Source: Gnetum montanum
Lineage: Eukaryota; Streptophyta; Gnetopsida; Gnetales; Gnetaceae
Reading direction: 5' to 3'
Length of the DNA stretch: 44,786 nucleotides
NCBI GenBank assembly: GCA_015680685.1
Contig: MNCI01014538.1
Span: 672,282-717,067 of the forward strand
How positions within the stretch are numbered: the first letter of the stretch is position 1; the number at the start of each line of letters is the position of its first letter. This document shows positions 16,593-28,130 of this stretch, piece by piece. The notes under the pieces were generated by a model that made no database searches, was not told where the DNA came from, and saw nothing but the letters and a program-made list of their open reading frames with translations. Position numbers and translations under genes: made by a program.

Positions 16593-18538
16593 ATGTCTCC
16601 TTCTTCATACAAAAGCACCTCATCGCCTAGGTTTGAAATAGGAAACAATCGGCAGCGTAATACACATGACATTGATCTGCTAGTCCCTCAACAAGTCCAA
16701 TTCATATATATTTATCCTAATGAGTATATACCATACTTCACCTTTATCCTCCATCAAGATGAACAACTACATTGGTGAGACTTAGAAGGTAACATAGTAT
16801 TACCTCCTAATCGTTTAGTCCCAAGCATGCTTTTTCATGCTCTTACATGAATTGGCATGCCACACTTACATGCAGAATACGTTGTGCAAGACCATGACTC
16901 AAGAGAATACCATCCCACTAGGCACAACGTCAAAGGGACTTGCAACAGGAGAGACATCATAAGTCTTTGAAGGATAAGTGGTCCCAAGATGCCCCACATA
17001 TCTTAACCAAAAATGAGAGTGGTGAACCTACCTCAGGCAATCAGCCACACAACGATGTTCCTCCCCTTAACTTTGGCCAAGGGGTTGTGATTAAAACCTT
17101 CATTCCACTATTCATAACCCAAGTTCTGATACCCATGGGCACAAAGGGTTCAAAAAAGAAACACGAACTCATGATAAAAGTGGACATTCTGATCGCAATT
17201 GCGATCGGGGCTGAGACAGCAAAAGGGAAGGTAGCAAACACCATCATGGTGACGGTTCTCCTTTTTCTTCACCTTCATCATCTCCTTCACCCTCTCCTTT
17301 AATATCTAGATGTGATCATAAAGAAAAAGACCATGGAGATAAAGGTAGGGAAAGTGGAATTCATAAACGAAACAACCAACAAAGGGGACAAGGGTACTCT
17401 AGAGACTCACAACATAGAATAAGGGAGAGTAGGGAACAATGTAAACATCATAGATGCCATGGAATTGATGATCATGATGAACCCCTCCTCACTACTCAAA
17501 GTATGTTGGACATAACTGAGGCTGTTAGAATTCCAACAAGCCACCAAAAAGATAGTAGGATCAAGAGATTAGATATGAATAATATCCCATGATTTGAAGG
17601 GGGATACAACCTTGATCCTCAGAATCACTTACAAGCATTCCATGATGCACGTGCCTTACAAAATATAGAGAACAAATGGAAAAAACTTAAGTTGTCCCCA
17701 TGAAAATTAGTTTAAAAATTGAAAAGCTAGTACCGATCTTTAAAACTAGAATCCATTTGTAGCTAGAGTACTATGTTAGAACTATTTAATGACAAGCACC
17801 AAACGTACTCCTGAGTGTCTAACTTGTGAAAGCAAATCCAAGGTTGGAAACAAGGAGGACATGAACCCTTAGATGCTACCATGGGCCGATACTATGCACA
17901 GTTACAACGTTGTCCTGGCCATGGTTATTCACAAAGGGATCAACTGCACCAGCTCATGGATGGGCTTAGGCATGAAACGAGAAGAACCCTTGGGACTTAT
18001 GCCCAAGGAAGACTATCTGAGCTTAGGTCCCATCAAATTCAAAGACTATTGGAGCAAGTTGCAAAGGAAGAAGGTGAGCTACAGAAGAGAGAAAGTGTGA
18101 AAGAGTATAACCAAGATCCTTCCTTTCAAAAGAAGGGAGTAAGATTTTGTGAGGATGAAGAAGAGTCACCACTCGAAGAAATGGTGAATAGGAAAACATT
18201 GCCTATTCAAAAGATGACATCAGAAGTTTGGGCAAAGGTAGACCAAACATGGGATTCCCTAGATAATAGATTTCAAACTATTCTTAAAATAGTAGAAAAG
18301 TCTAGAGAGCAAGGTAGTGAGATAAGAAAAAAGAAAGAGGCTAAACATGCACGTAGCAAGGGTAAGGGCAAAGTTGCCAAAATTGAAGAGGTTGTGGATT
18401 CGAAAATAGACAATGATAATGGATGTGAGATATGTCAATATGACCATCCTAAGGGATGTTGCCCTATAATCTCACATCTGCAGGAGTCTAGGATGTATGC
18501 ACTCAACCCACGATTAAACAAAAGGAAAACACTCTGAA
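16593..18538 (+). pseudogene. Gag of E5, interrupted
   Basis: The start MSPSSYKSTSSPRFEI at 16593 is supported by the parallel start in E7 (MSSSYR at 41446) and the shared stretch FTFILHxDE. Next comes a basic, Ser, His and Asp-rich region (about 17150-17490), then capsid (FEGGYNLDPQNHLQAFHDA near 17597), then CPGHGYSQRDQLHQLMDGLR, typical of Athila Gag. Residues 1-218 of the long open piece 17881-18537 carry a charged helix and end in the knuckle CEICQYDHPKGCC (about 18424-18465). Stops occur near 16776, 17590, 17700 and 17812. Its role is particle formation and RNA binding. Confidence 0.9.
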
Positions 18539-19600
18539 GGTTACCTTATCCTCAAGGTAACCCAAGACAGTTTTACCAACCCTTAACATATTATCCCAGT
18601 GGAACTCCACCACAACTGATTAAGTAATATCAATAGTGGCATCATCTATAATCATGAGGAATGCCACCACCAAGGCAATAGTATCCTTACCAATAACCTG
18701 ACCCTGTATGGATATTACGTGCAACAGCCAATCTCCCCACGTGACTCTACTTGTCATGTCACTCCTAAACTTCACTACCAAGCCTACGAGTATTATGAGA
18801 CTCCCTCTTTTAGAGGCAATATTCCACAAGCATATCATCCTTCTCATCTAGCCAAATCTCTTCCACCAATGGCTCCACTACCACCTGCTCTAGCTATGTA
18901 GGGTGAAATCCCTACCCAACCATAGCAACATAATGCCACAAGGGCTGTTAAATCTCAACTTACTGTTGGTTCCAACAATCACATGAAGAAAAGACCTTTC
19001 TTTAGAACCAATAGTCCAACTAAGCCCTTGCAATCACAAGTGATTGATTCCTTAGACACCTCAGTATCAATCAAAACTTCAAAGCCCCCTTCAACCCAAT
19101 CACCACACTCAACACATACGGTCATGCTAACACATGCTGCCACTAATTGGATCAAAGCTAGCCACCTTCCTAGGAAATTCTCTGATCCTAGGAGTCCTTT
19201 GATATACTTACAAATCATTGGAAATTCACGGTGTAAGGCTCTTTTGGATTTAGGTTCCAGTGTCAACTTGATTTCTCAAGAAATGTACAAGGCCTAAAAC
19301 CTATCTCCATTGAAAAAAAGCAACATCCATCTAGAGTTGGCCGACCAGTCCATCACTGTCCCATTGGGACTAGTGGAAGACATTGTTACCACTATTTGTG
19401 GGTGGTCGTACCTAGCTAACTTCCTAGTAAGTTAGGTAAACAATGGTAAGGAGGACTTCCCAATCATAATGTGAAGAGCATAGCTAAGCACCATCAACGC
19501 ACGCCTAGGAATCCATGATCTTTCCCTAGAAATATAAAAAAATACATTCGAAAAGATCGAGAAGAAGAAAGTTTCATGCATCGCATATAGTGACACAGGG
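18539..19600 (+). pseudogene. P/Y/Q-rich linker and aspartic protease of E5
   Basis: The linker (18539-18900) has several TAA and TAG stops at former Gln codons but keeps PSGTPPQ and GMPPP. The protease part opens at 18983 (KKRPFFRTNSPTKPLQSQ) and carries the active site LLDLGSSVNLIS at about 19240-19280. A TAA follows at 19295. The frame then resumes with GLVEDIVTTICGW and the conserved GIHDLSLEI. The product would cleave Gag-Pol. Confidence 0.85.
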
Positions 19601-20139
19601 TGTAATTGCGTGCAAAGGTCATGGTTTGTGCAAAGTTTAGCATTACCTGCATGCCGTCAGTGTGCATAAGTGATTAACATACAAAGATGCCTATATGCAG
19701 TAGCCACATGATAGGAAGACACCCAGTGGCTAACAGCTAATCAAGAAAGTAGTTCACTTATATGCATGAAACCAATTGAGGGTTTGACTTGTGCTTACAT
19801 CGATAGCATAGACGCATTAGAGCAAGTCCACCGCCAACTTCCAAGTCTTAACCTTGAAAATATCAACTGAGGGAAGTTGGAAATCCCTAAGAAATTTAAG
19901 CAGGAGCCCCTCAAGCTAAAACCATTGCCCACTGATATGGAATACATGCTCCTTAAAAATGGAAAACTGGTAATTATCAACGCTAAGCTTGCTCCTCAAT
20001 AGAAAGAAGAATTTCTGAAGGTAATAAATAAATGATCAAAAGCCTCCGCTTGGTCATATCCCAAATTAATTCGAATAGGTCCTAGGATATGCCAACATAG
20101 AATTTACACTGACCCCTCCATGAAGCCTTGAAGACAACT
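19601..20139 (+). pseudogene. Protease-RT spacer of E5
   Basis: The frame is broken but readable. It includes CAYIDSIDALEQVHRQLPS, KFKQEPLKLKPLPTDMEYM and ICQHRIYTDPSMKP, matching the spacer of E3 (9941-10300). It is part of the polyprotein upstream of RT. No separate function is recognised. Confidence 0.72.
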
Positions 20140-20968
20140 GCAAAGGCGATTGAACCCTAAGCTGAAGCAAGTAGTTAAGGAAGAAATCAAATAGCTTCTC
20201 GAGGCTAGGTTCATATACCCCATTGTTGATAGCAAATGGGTTAGCCTCTTAGTTATTGTGCCTAAAAAGGGAGGCAAATGGAGGATGTGCATAGATTTCA
20301 AGCTACTAAATATGGCAACATTCAAAGATCACTTTCCATTGCTATTTGTCAACCAAGTCTTAGACACCATCGTAGGGCATCGTTATTACAACTTTTTGGA
20401 TGGATATAGTGGATATAACCAAATACAAATAGCCCTAGAAGACTAAGCCAAGACTATGTTCACCAGTCCTTAGGGAATGTTCGCATACAAACAGATGTCA
20501 TTTGGCTTGTGCAATGCCCCTGCAACATTTCAACAACTAGTTCTAAGCATATTCCAATAGCAGATAGGGAATGGCATGGAGGTTTTTACGGACGACTTCT
20601 CCACTTATGGAGCAAACTTTGATCAACCCTTGGATTGGTTAGAGCAAGTGTTAAAAAGATATGGAGAAACCAATTTGAGGCTCAACGAGCAAAAAGTCAT
20701 TTGATGGTCCAAGAAGGTGTAGTACTAGGGCACAAAATCTCACACACAAGGATAGAGGTAGACCCTGAGAAAATCAAACTTATCCAAGGAATTACCCATC
20801 AACCAAAAACTGTCAAAGATATTCAGTTATTCCTTGGACATACTAGCTACTATAGGAGATTTATTGAGAACTTTTCAAAGGTTGCCAAACCATTAGTGGA
20901 ATTAACAAAAAAGGACGTACCTTTCAAGTGGACCAGTGAATGCGAATTAGCTTTCCAAACTCTGAAAT
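20140..20968 (+). pseudogene. Reverse transcriptase of E5, catalytic box altered
   Basis: Clear RT blocks appear in order: VPKKGGKWRMCIDFKLLN, NFLDGYSGYNQIQI, FGLCNAPATFQQL, then FTDD at 20585-20596 in place of FMDD, then GVVLGHKISH and FLGHTSYYRRFIENFSK. Both catalytic Asp codons remain but the Met is Thr. Stops near 20444, 20471 and 20560 sit at Gln and Trp codons of E3. Its role was to copy the element RNA. Confidence 0.92.
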
Positions 20969-21560
20969 AGAAGCTAGTAGAAACACCCATTTTACAAGCT
21001 CTTGACTGGTCCAAACCATTCCATAACATGACTGATGTGTCCAACTATGCTTTAGGAGCTGTACTTACATAGTTAGATGACCAGAAGCATCCTTATTACA
21101 TCCACTATGCAAGTAGAAGTATCGTTGGTGCACAACTTAACTACACTATCACAGAGAAAGAATTAATGGTTGTAGTGTTTGCACTAGAAAAGTTTAGAAA
21201 CTATGTATTGGGATATAAAGTATATATACATATAGATCATAGTGCATTCTGGTTCCTCATGAATAAGCCAATGGCAAGCCTTCATATCATACGATGGCTT
21301 GTAATCTTACAAGAGTTTGATTTAACGATGATCAATCGCAAGGGCAAAGAGAATGTAGTTGCTGATCATTTATCTTGGTTGCAATGGGACAACAAAGAGG
21401 ATGAGTATCCAATTTTTGATCATTTCCCTGATGAATTCCTCTTTGCTGGTGTAGTGAATAATTAATCACCCATGGAGACAAACTGGTACAGTAGCATTCT
21501 GACCTATCTCCTCACCCAACAAACACCACAAGAGTTAAACCTTAAGAAGAAACAACAGTT
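20969..21560 (+). pseudogene. RNase H and connection of E5
   Basis: Motifs are TDVSNYALGAVLT, ITEKELMVVVFALEKFR and HIDHSAFWFL, then the tether ENVVADHLSWLQWDNKEDE (open 21166-21465). One TAG lies after VLT near 21070. The second residue of the first motif (Asn for the usual Asp) is shared with E3 and so is likely a lineage feature. Confidence 0.9.
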
Positions 21561-22785
21561 TCTTCACTGAGCCAAGTACTTTATGGAGATCAATGGGCAA
21601 CTTTACAAAGTGTGTCCCGATGGCTTGGTTCGATGGTATGTTCCCGATATAGATTAACTATGAGTTCTCTAAGATGCTCATAAGGGTCCTTGTGGGGGTC
21701 ATTACGCTGGGAGACGAACGACCATCAAGATCCTACTTGCAGGATATTATTGGCCTACATTATTTTGGGATGCCCATCATTTGATCCAATCTTGTGAGCA
21801 CTGTCAACATGATGGGGGAATAACTACTAGAATGGAGGATCTACAATAATGGATTCAATCGTTAGAACCCTTTGACATTTGGGGAATTGATTTCATGGGG
21901 CTGATTACACCAATGTCCAATGGAAAAGCTTATATTATTGTTGTCGTTGATTACCTAACAAAATGGGTCAAAGCAGCTGCTGTTAAAGATTGTACATCAT
22001 CTACAGCTGCATGATTTGTTTAGCAACAAATCATAAATAGGTTTGGTATGCCACGTGCACTTATTTCAGACAAGGATATACGCTTCATAGGTGCATCTTT
22101 TTGACAATTAATGCAACGCTTAGGGGTTGAGCATAAATTGACTACACCATACCACCCCTAAGAAAACGGTCAAGCAAAAGTCACCAACAGGGAGATTACG
22201 AAGATATTAACAAGAACCATTAGCAAGTTTAGGTAAGACTAGAGCACTAAATTGAATGATGCTCTTTGAGCATACCACTCCACATAGAAACTCCCTTCAG
22301 GCTACTCTCCCTATGAGTTAGTGTACGGTAAATTACCAATACTTCACATTCAAACTAAGCTCTGTACATTATCCATGGCATGTGACCTCAACCTTGACCT
22401 TAATCTAGCATAGAAACAACAGTTAGTAACCCTTAATTTGCTAGATGAAACTCGATTAGCTGCCCTGTCATCTAACGAATAGCACAAGGCCTTCAATAAA
22501 CAACGTCATGACCTAAGAATTAGGAAAGTTAAATATCAGCTAGGAGATAAGGTTCTCTACTAGAATCCCACACATGTGCCACAACATACTAAATTTCATA
22601 CACTATGGGAAGGACCTTATATTATTTATGCAACTTTTCCTTCAAGGGCCATGATAATATACAAACCTAAGAGCTCTGACAAGAAATTGTTGGTCAACGT
22701 ACAACAAACCAAACCTTTCCACGAGCTTAGGACAACCAGTACACATGCTACCTCTGTTGATGGACAACCTTGCTCACTATTTTAG
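21561..22785 (+). pseudogene. Integrase of E5, inactivated
   Basis: The zinc-finger His pair lies in HKGPCGGHYAGRRTTIK and the Cys pair in CEHCQ. The core shows GIDFMGL (Asp 1), LISDKDIRFIG (Asp 2) and ENGQAKVTN, where the catalytic Glu is Lys (AAA at 22177-22179). Stops at 21568, 21847, 22012 and 22240 are the same as in E4. The C-terminus is open from 22576 (PQHTKFHTLWEGPYIIYA) to PCSLF and TAG at 22783-22785. Confidence 0.92.
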
Positions 22786-23439
22786 ATCTTCTCCTTCCAA
22801 CTCAATCGTGGGGGAGATGGCTACCTATGCTAACCATTCTAGGCCCTCAATTCTTTTTAAATTTTTGTTTTACACATCTTTGTTTCACAAATTTTTGTTT
22901 TACACATTTTTCCAACTTTTCTTATTTTTTTTTTACATCATCATTCATATTTTTACTATTTTTTTATTACTTGATTTACTTTTATTCATCATCTAATAAG
23001 TGCTTATGATGGTGGATTGAATTATATCATATTGATTGCTAATGTTTAGTTTTTACCTTTGAATTATGATGCTAATATTAAGGTATGGTTCTTTTGGTAA
23101 AACAAGCAATGAGTTCATGTTGTCCGCTCATTCATACAACTCTATGGTCTCCTTTGGCTTGGAACTCTAAAGTCCCCTTTTTCTAAGTAAATTTATTAAT
23201 GAATTGGTGGCTGGGTACTTTTCAAACAAAGGAAAGGCTCAAAGGATGAAAAAGGTATGACTTCAAAGGGATTCAATGCATTTTTGCTAGCCATTCTCTT
23301 GGGTGCTTGGATGCCTTTTTCTTGGGTTTTTCACCATTATGACATTGTTCAAATATGAGGAAGCTAACTGAATAAAAATAAGTCTTTGCATGGTGTGGTT
23401 CTCATGCATAAACATCAAAAAAACAAAAAAAAAAGAGAA

Positions 23440-24180
23440 AAAGGTGAGAATTCAAAGCACACCCCTTAGACATAATAAAGTAATATGGGCTACAAGCACT
23501 GGTTATGGCACTAGAAAGACATGTTACCCATGCCTAAAGGTTCCCTCTAACTAAGGCCCTTGCTCGCATCCTGCTTCTCCATCTCACTCTCCTTGGGATG
23601 GTGGTCACTTTTTGTGGAAGCATTCTTGTTACCTCAAGAGGATGGATTGGCCAAGTGTATTGATGCGAGGTCACTAAATGTGGTTGTTTTGAGTCTAGAT
23701 TTGGGATGAGTTCTACTCAGTTATCTTAACCATGAAATACATAAGGGGCTTTACACAACCTTGTTCTTGGGATTCCATTCCATTCTCTCCTCTCCATCTT
23801 TCTTTCCATTTTCCACCTCATTGCCAATTTTATCATTAGTCTATTCTGGGTTGATGCATTGTTTTTCTTTGGTGAATTCTTGTGGGTAAGTTTTTAACAT
23901 TTGCTTCCAAATGAAATTCCTAGAGCCTACACACTCTTTGATTTATGGGTTTATTAGGGCGTAAAGGACATGAGCCTGCTTTGGGGAGGACCCACTGGCA
24001 TTCCTTTTTGGTGCAATTATTAAGTTCTTTTCCTTAAACATTTCCTACAATCAATCATCTCTTGTTTCATCCCCATCCATGACATCCATTTTATTGGCGT
24101 TACCATTGTTATTTTTTCCCATCTTTCTTGTTCCTCATATTTTTCCATCTTATAGCTACTGGAGGTTTACTCTTAGTCGT
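23440..24180 (-). pseudogene. Antisense ORF (aORF) of E5, start codon lost
   Basis: The ATG of E1, E3 and E4 is ACG here (24178-24180). The frame then reads NGNANKMDVMDGDETRDD with stops at former Trp and Gln positions. It continues through SGSSPKQAHV and TYPQEFTKEKQC in one frame as far as GNEVENGKKDGEERMEWN, the longest view of the first half. The second half (QPHLVTSHQYTWPIHPL, RVRWRSRMRARALVRGNL) is in another frame. No domain is recognised. Confidence 0.42.
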
Positions 24181-24599
24181 GGGGGGCCTGGCACAAATTT
24201 TTCAATTTTTTCCATTTTACTAATTGCCTAACCCCTACACCTTGGGTAGTTGCTAGTGCTAAATCTCCAAACCAATTTCTACCATAACCACAACTCAACC
24301 AATGCACTTCATATCAAGGTAAGGTATCAACTGCATTGTGGATTATCTATCCTTGCTCATTTGTGACTATGTTGTGTGTGTAGATGGTCATCATACAAAT
24401 AATGGATGGGGCTTAGAGGAAGCACTCAAGATGCATCGGAACTAGAGCATTTATGAAAGAAGCAGGTTTGGTGGCATGGCTATGAATAAATAATAAAAGG
24501 TGTAATCTCAGCATTGGCGGCAACATGCTCCATCCTCTTTCTCTCTCTCTTTTTCTTTTCAAGCTACCAAATAAAGGCTTGGATGTCATTTATGTACGA

Positions 24600-24625
24600 G
24601 TGTTCACCACAATGGTCATGAACAC
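24600..24625 (+). repeat. 26-bp inverted repeat, 3' region of E5
   Basis: The sequence is identical to the E4 copy (GTGTTCAC and ATGAACAC), 140 bp before the PPT. Confidence 0.78.
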
Positions 24626-24764
24626 TAATGTTGTAATATGCTTATTGATTTGTTCACTGGGCATGTTGAGTCTGTCATCCCATTCCATCGTCAGTTGTCA
24701 ATTAGTCAATAATCTCATACCTTCCTAATATTTTGTAAGGAACTCAAGGACAAGTTTTCATTCA

Positions 24765-24776
24765 ATCATGGGGGTA
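24765..24776 (+). other. Polypurine tract of E5
   Basis: TCATGGGGGTA directly precedes TGATGAG at 24777. This is the clean form of the motif. Confidence 0.85.
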
Positions 24777-25729
24777 TGATGAGAACGGTTACTCTAGCAA
24801 TTATTCTAATTATTAGAGCAATTACTCTAGCAGTTTATTCTAATTATTAGAGCAGTTACTCTATTGGTTTATTCTAATTATTAGAGTAGTTACTCTAGTA
24901 GTTTATTCTAATTATTAGAGCAGTTACTCTAATTATTATAGTAGTTTCTCCCAAGCCTATAAATACAGTGCCCATGCACACAATTGGGAGAGAAGTCTTT
25001 TAGTAGTCAAGTAGCGAAACTTTAGTAGTTTGTTTGAAGGTTAGAGTATTTTCCAAGTGCCCATAGCAGGAGGTCGAAGTGTGGACAGATCTTTATTCAA
25101 GCATTGTGTACCTGAGCATACCTTGTGTATGGCAATAAAGACAAGCTCTTTGATTCATCCTTGCAGCACTTGAGATTTTTTTTCTTACACATTTATTTTA
25201 TTTTATTTTCTTATGCATTTATTTTATTTTATTTTACTTTATGCACTTTACATTTCTATTATTAGCATAGAAATTCATTTTGATCAATTCAACAAATCAT
25301 TAAATTACACTCAGTACGATCACTTCGAGCATGCGTGTAACACTTGATAACCCAATAATGATTAGTGTTTGGTAATCCCAGTAGTGTTGCAGTGGTTTAG
25401 GATGTGTACAGCAAGTGAGAACGAATACTGGTGTTAGGATTAGTTAAAGCCTAGTTAATTAGTAGTTAAGTTAAATTAGTCACTTAGTTATCTCTCTCCT
25501 CCCTTATTAGCAATAGGACATAAAAGCATAAAAGCCATAGAAATCATATGCCTCAAGCTTACTTACCCTTTAATCGTGACATATAGGTAAGCTTGGGAAG
25601 ACAACGATCAACCAACCCATCCTTGTTCCACAAAGACACATAGCCACTTAGTCCTTGGAATTTGACTGGATCATGCGTGAAATGCTCATATTCATATGGT
25701 TGAGCGTAGGGGTACCTCGCTGCTCATCA
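24777..25729 (+). repeat. 3' LTR of E5, family B
   Basis: The 953-bp LTR runs TGATGAG to CTCATCA. U3 has about four full 34-bp repeats plus partial ones (24786-24950), one or two more than the 5' LTR, which explains most of the length difference. The TATA box is at 24958-24965. It is followed directly by E6 protease sequence. Confidence 0.93.
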
Positions 25730-26689
25730 AGGATCGATCCTAGAAGTCCCATAGGTTACATTCAAATAGCAAGACATAAACCATGCATGGTTCTCTTAGA
25801 TTCTAGGTCATGATTCCACCTCATTTCAAAAGACATGTACAAGGCCTGGAACCTACCCTTGCCAAAAAAGAACAATATCTAGCTAGAGCTTGAGGACCAT
25901 TTCATTGTTGTTCCACTCTGACAAGTGGAAGATGTTATTACTACCATCAATGATTGGTCTTATCCTATTGGCTTTTTAGTTATCCATGTGGAAAAGAACA
26001 AAGGAGAATTTCCTATAATAATGGGAAGAGCATGGCTTAGCAATATAGATTCTAAGCTTGAGATTAGAGACTTGTCCTTGGAAATCTCCAAGGAAGATAA
26101 AGCTAGAATCATTCAAGGTTGTAGAGTTCTATGTATCACATATAGTGATAATGACTGCAATTGTGTGCAAAAAATTTGGATCATAAAAGATAATGCCATC
26201 ATAGTATGCAATGGATGTAAATAAGATATGTGTGTACAAAAGTGTTTGTATGTAGCAACCACTCAACAAGAAGGTACCCAATGGCTGATAATTGATGAAG
26301 AAATTGAATCCAATATATGCATGGAACTGACAAACAAAATTACAAGTGCCTACATGGAAGAAATTGATTAGTTAAAATAGCTAAAAAGATAACCTCCTCA
26401 CATTGAATCACATCAATAGGAAGATATTTAATGAGGAAGATTAGAAATACATGAGACATACAAACCAAAACTCTTAGAACTGAAAGCCTCACCAAATATA
26501 CTTGAATATGCTTTTTTAAATAATAAAAAATTGATAATTATAAATGAAAAACTTGATAATAAATAAAAGAGAAAATTCCTAAAAGTGATAAATAAATGAC
26601 CAACTACATTTGCATGGTCCTATGATGAGGTCACTAGAATTGATCCATGCATCTTCCAAAATTGAATCTATACAGATCAAGCTATTAAA
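25730..26689 (+). pseudogene. Protease and protease-RT spacer of E6
   Basis: The frame begins within protease: DPRSPIGYIQIA, then the active-site region LLDSRS where E5 has LLDLGS. The Asp is kept but Gly is changed to Arg. An open piece (25925-26224) reads EDVITTINDWSYP and IIMGRAWLSNIDSKLEIRD, then ITYSDNDCNCVQ. The spacer to 26689 is broken by stops. Confidence 0.82.
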
Positions 26690-27480
26690 CCATGCCGACA
26701 ACCTCAAAAAAGGTTAAACCCAAAGCTTAAGAAAGTTGTTAAGTAAGAGTTAGAAAAACTATTGAAAGCAGGGTTCATCTATCCACTAGATGACAGTGAA
26801 TGGGTTAACCCATTAGTCATATTACCAAAAAAAAGAAAATGGAGGATTTGTATTAATTTTTAGTGATTAAACATGGTGACATTCAAAGATCATTTTCCTC
26901 TACCATTTGTTGACCAAGTCCTAGATACCATAGCAAGACACTAGTATTACAACTCTCTAGATGGATATAGTAAGTACAATTAAATTTTCATTGCACTGGA
27001 AGATTAAGAAAAGACCACATTCACTAATCCATGGGAGACATTTGCATACAAGTAAATGTCCTTCATCTTATGTAATGCACCTACTACCTTTCAAAGACTT
27101 GTACTTAGCATCTTCCAGAGGCAAATTTATTATGGAGTTAAAGTCTTTATGAATGACTTCTCCACATATTGGCTAGATTTTAAACAAGCCCTGGACTATT
27201 TAGAGCAAGTATTGAAAAGATGTGTTAAAACTAATCTAAATCTCAATTGGTAGAAAATCCATTTAATGGTTCAAGATGATATAGTTTTGGGGTACAAAGT
27301 ATCTCACAAAGGAATAGAGGTACATCTAGAGAAGATCAAAGTTATTCAAAACATCACTCAAAGGCCATAAACTATCAAAGATATCAAATCATTTCTTAGC
27401 CACATAGGATACTATAGAAGGCTCATTAAAAATTTTTCAAAGATTTCCAAATCACTTATGGAATTAACTAAGAAAGATGC
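26690..27480 (+). pseudogene. Reverse transcriptase of E6, catalytic Asp lost
   Basis: Blocks are visible in order: LPKKRKWRICINF near 26825, KDHFPLPFVDQVLDTIAR, SLDGYSKYN, SFILCNAPTTFQRL (27056) and FMND at 27146-27157, where the first catalytic Asp is Asn. The thumb reads VLGYKVSHKGIEV. The change alone would abolish polymerase activity. Stops are frequent. Confidence 0.88.
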
Positions 27481-28130
27481 ATCATTTATATGGAAAAAGT
27501 AATGTAAGAAACCATTTGGGACCATAAAATAGAAGTTAATTAAGATACCAATCCTTTGAGCTCCAAATTACTTAAAGCCTTTTCACATTATAACAAATGC
27601 TTCAAACTACACACTGGGAGCAGTACTAACGCAGCTAGGTGAGCAAAATGACCTTATTATATACACTATACCAATCAAAGCATCACTAAGGTACAACTTA
27701 ACTACACCACAAGAGAAAAGAAGCTAATGGTCGTGATGTATGCATTGAAAAAACTTAGACATTATGTGCTTGGGTACCCTATTTATGTCCACATGAATCA
27801 TAATGCCATTCAATTTCTAATGAAGAAACTAATGGTTAGTCCTAGAGTGATAAGATGGCTAGTTATTTTACAATAGTTTGACATTACTATGATCGATAAA
27901 AAAAAAACTAAAAATGTGATAGTAGATCATTTATCATGACTTAGATGGGAACCCCAAGAGAATGAACCAATGTTGAATCAATTTCTTGATGAAAACTTAT
28001 TCACCAAAACTATAATTGTTGTAGACTCAATAGAGAGGTCATGGCTTACTGATTATATAATGTGTCCCACCAAAAAAGAACTTCCTATTGAATGGGACAA
28101 GAAATATAAGGAATAATTTCTCCACAAAGT
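27481..28130 (+). pseudogene. RNase H of E6
   Basis: Readable motifs are TNASNYTLGAVLTQLG near 27595, KKLMVVMYALKKLRHYVLG near 27720 and HMNHNAIQFLM near 27790, where the Asp of HTDH is Asn. Several stops occur. The tether keeps VIVDHLS near 27920. The domain once degraded the RNA template. Confidence 0.82.

Larger units (their letters stand above)
22786..24776 (+). other. 3' non-pol region of E5
   Basis: About 2 kb without a gypsy domain. It contains T-rich tandem repeats (22868-22912), the decayed short sense frame (about 23060-23260), the antisense frame (23440-24180), the inverted repeat (24600-24625) and the PPT (24765-24776). A purine-rich word, TTTGGGGAGGA, at about 23980-23990 recurs in every element. 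Confidence 0.78.
15547..25729 (+). mobile_element. E5: structurally complete Athila-like element, family B
   Basis: Its parts are 5' LTR (15547-16456), PBS, leader, gag, protease, RT, RNase H, integrase, 3' region, PPT and 3' LTR (24777-25729). The total is about 10.2 kb. All genes carry stops. The two LTRs differ by eye at roughly one base in ten over the R region, and in the number of 34-bp U3 repeats, so they are not a young identical pair. Because the 5' LTR also closes E4, the order is body, LTR, body, LTR, as unequal recombination between LTRs would leave. Confidence 0.93.

Noticed and set aside
17041-17247. Minus-strand frame opposite E5 gag
   Set aside because: Shadow of the gag region; the sense frame is supported by homology to E7 gag.
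22745-23009. Phe-rich reading frames after the E5 integrase (and 13635-13880 in E4)
   Set aside because: They come from the T-rich tandem repeats in overlapping frames. The start overlaps the integrase end and the composition is that of the repeat, not of a protein.
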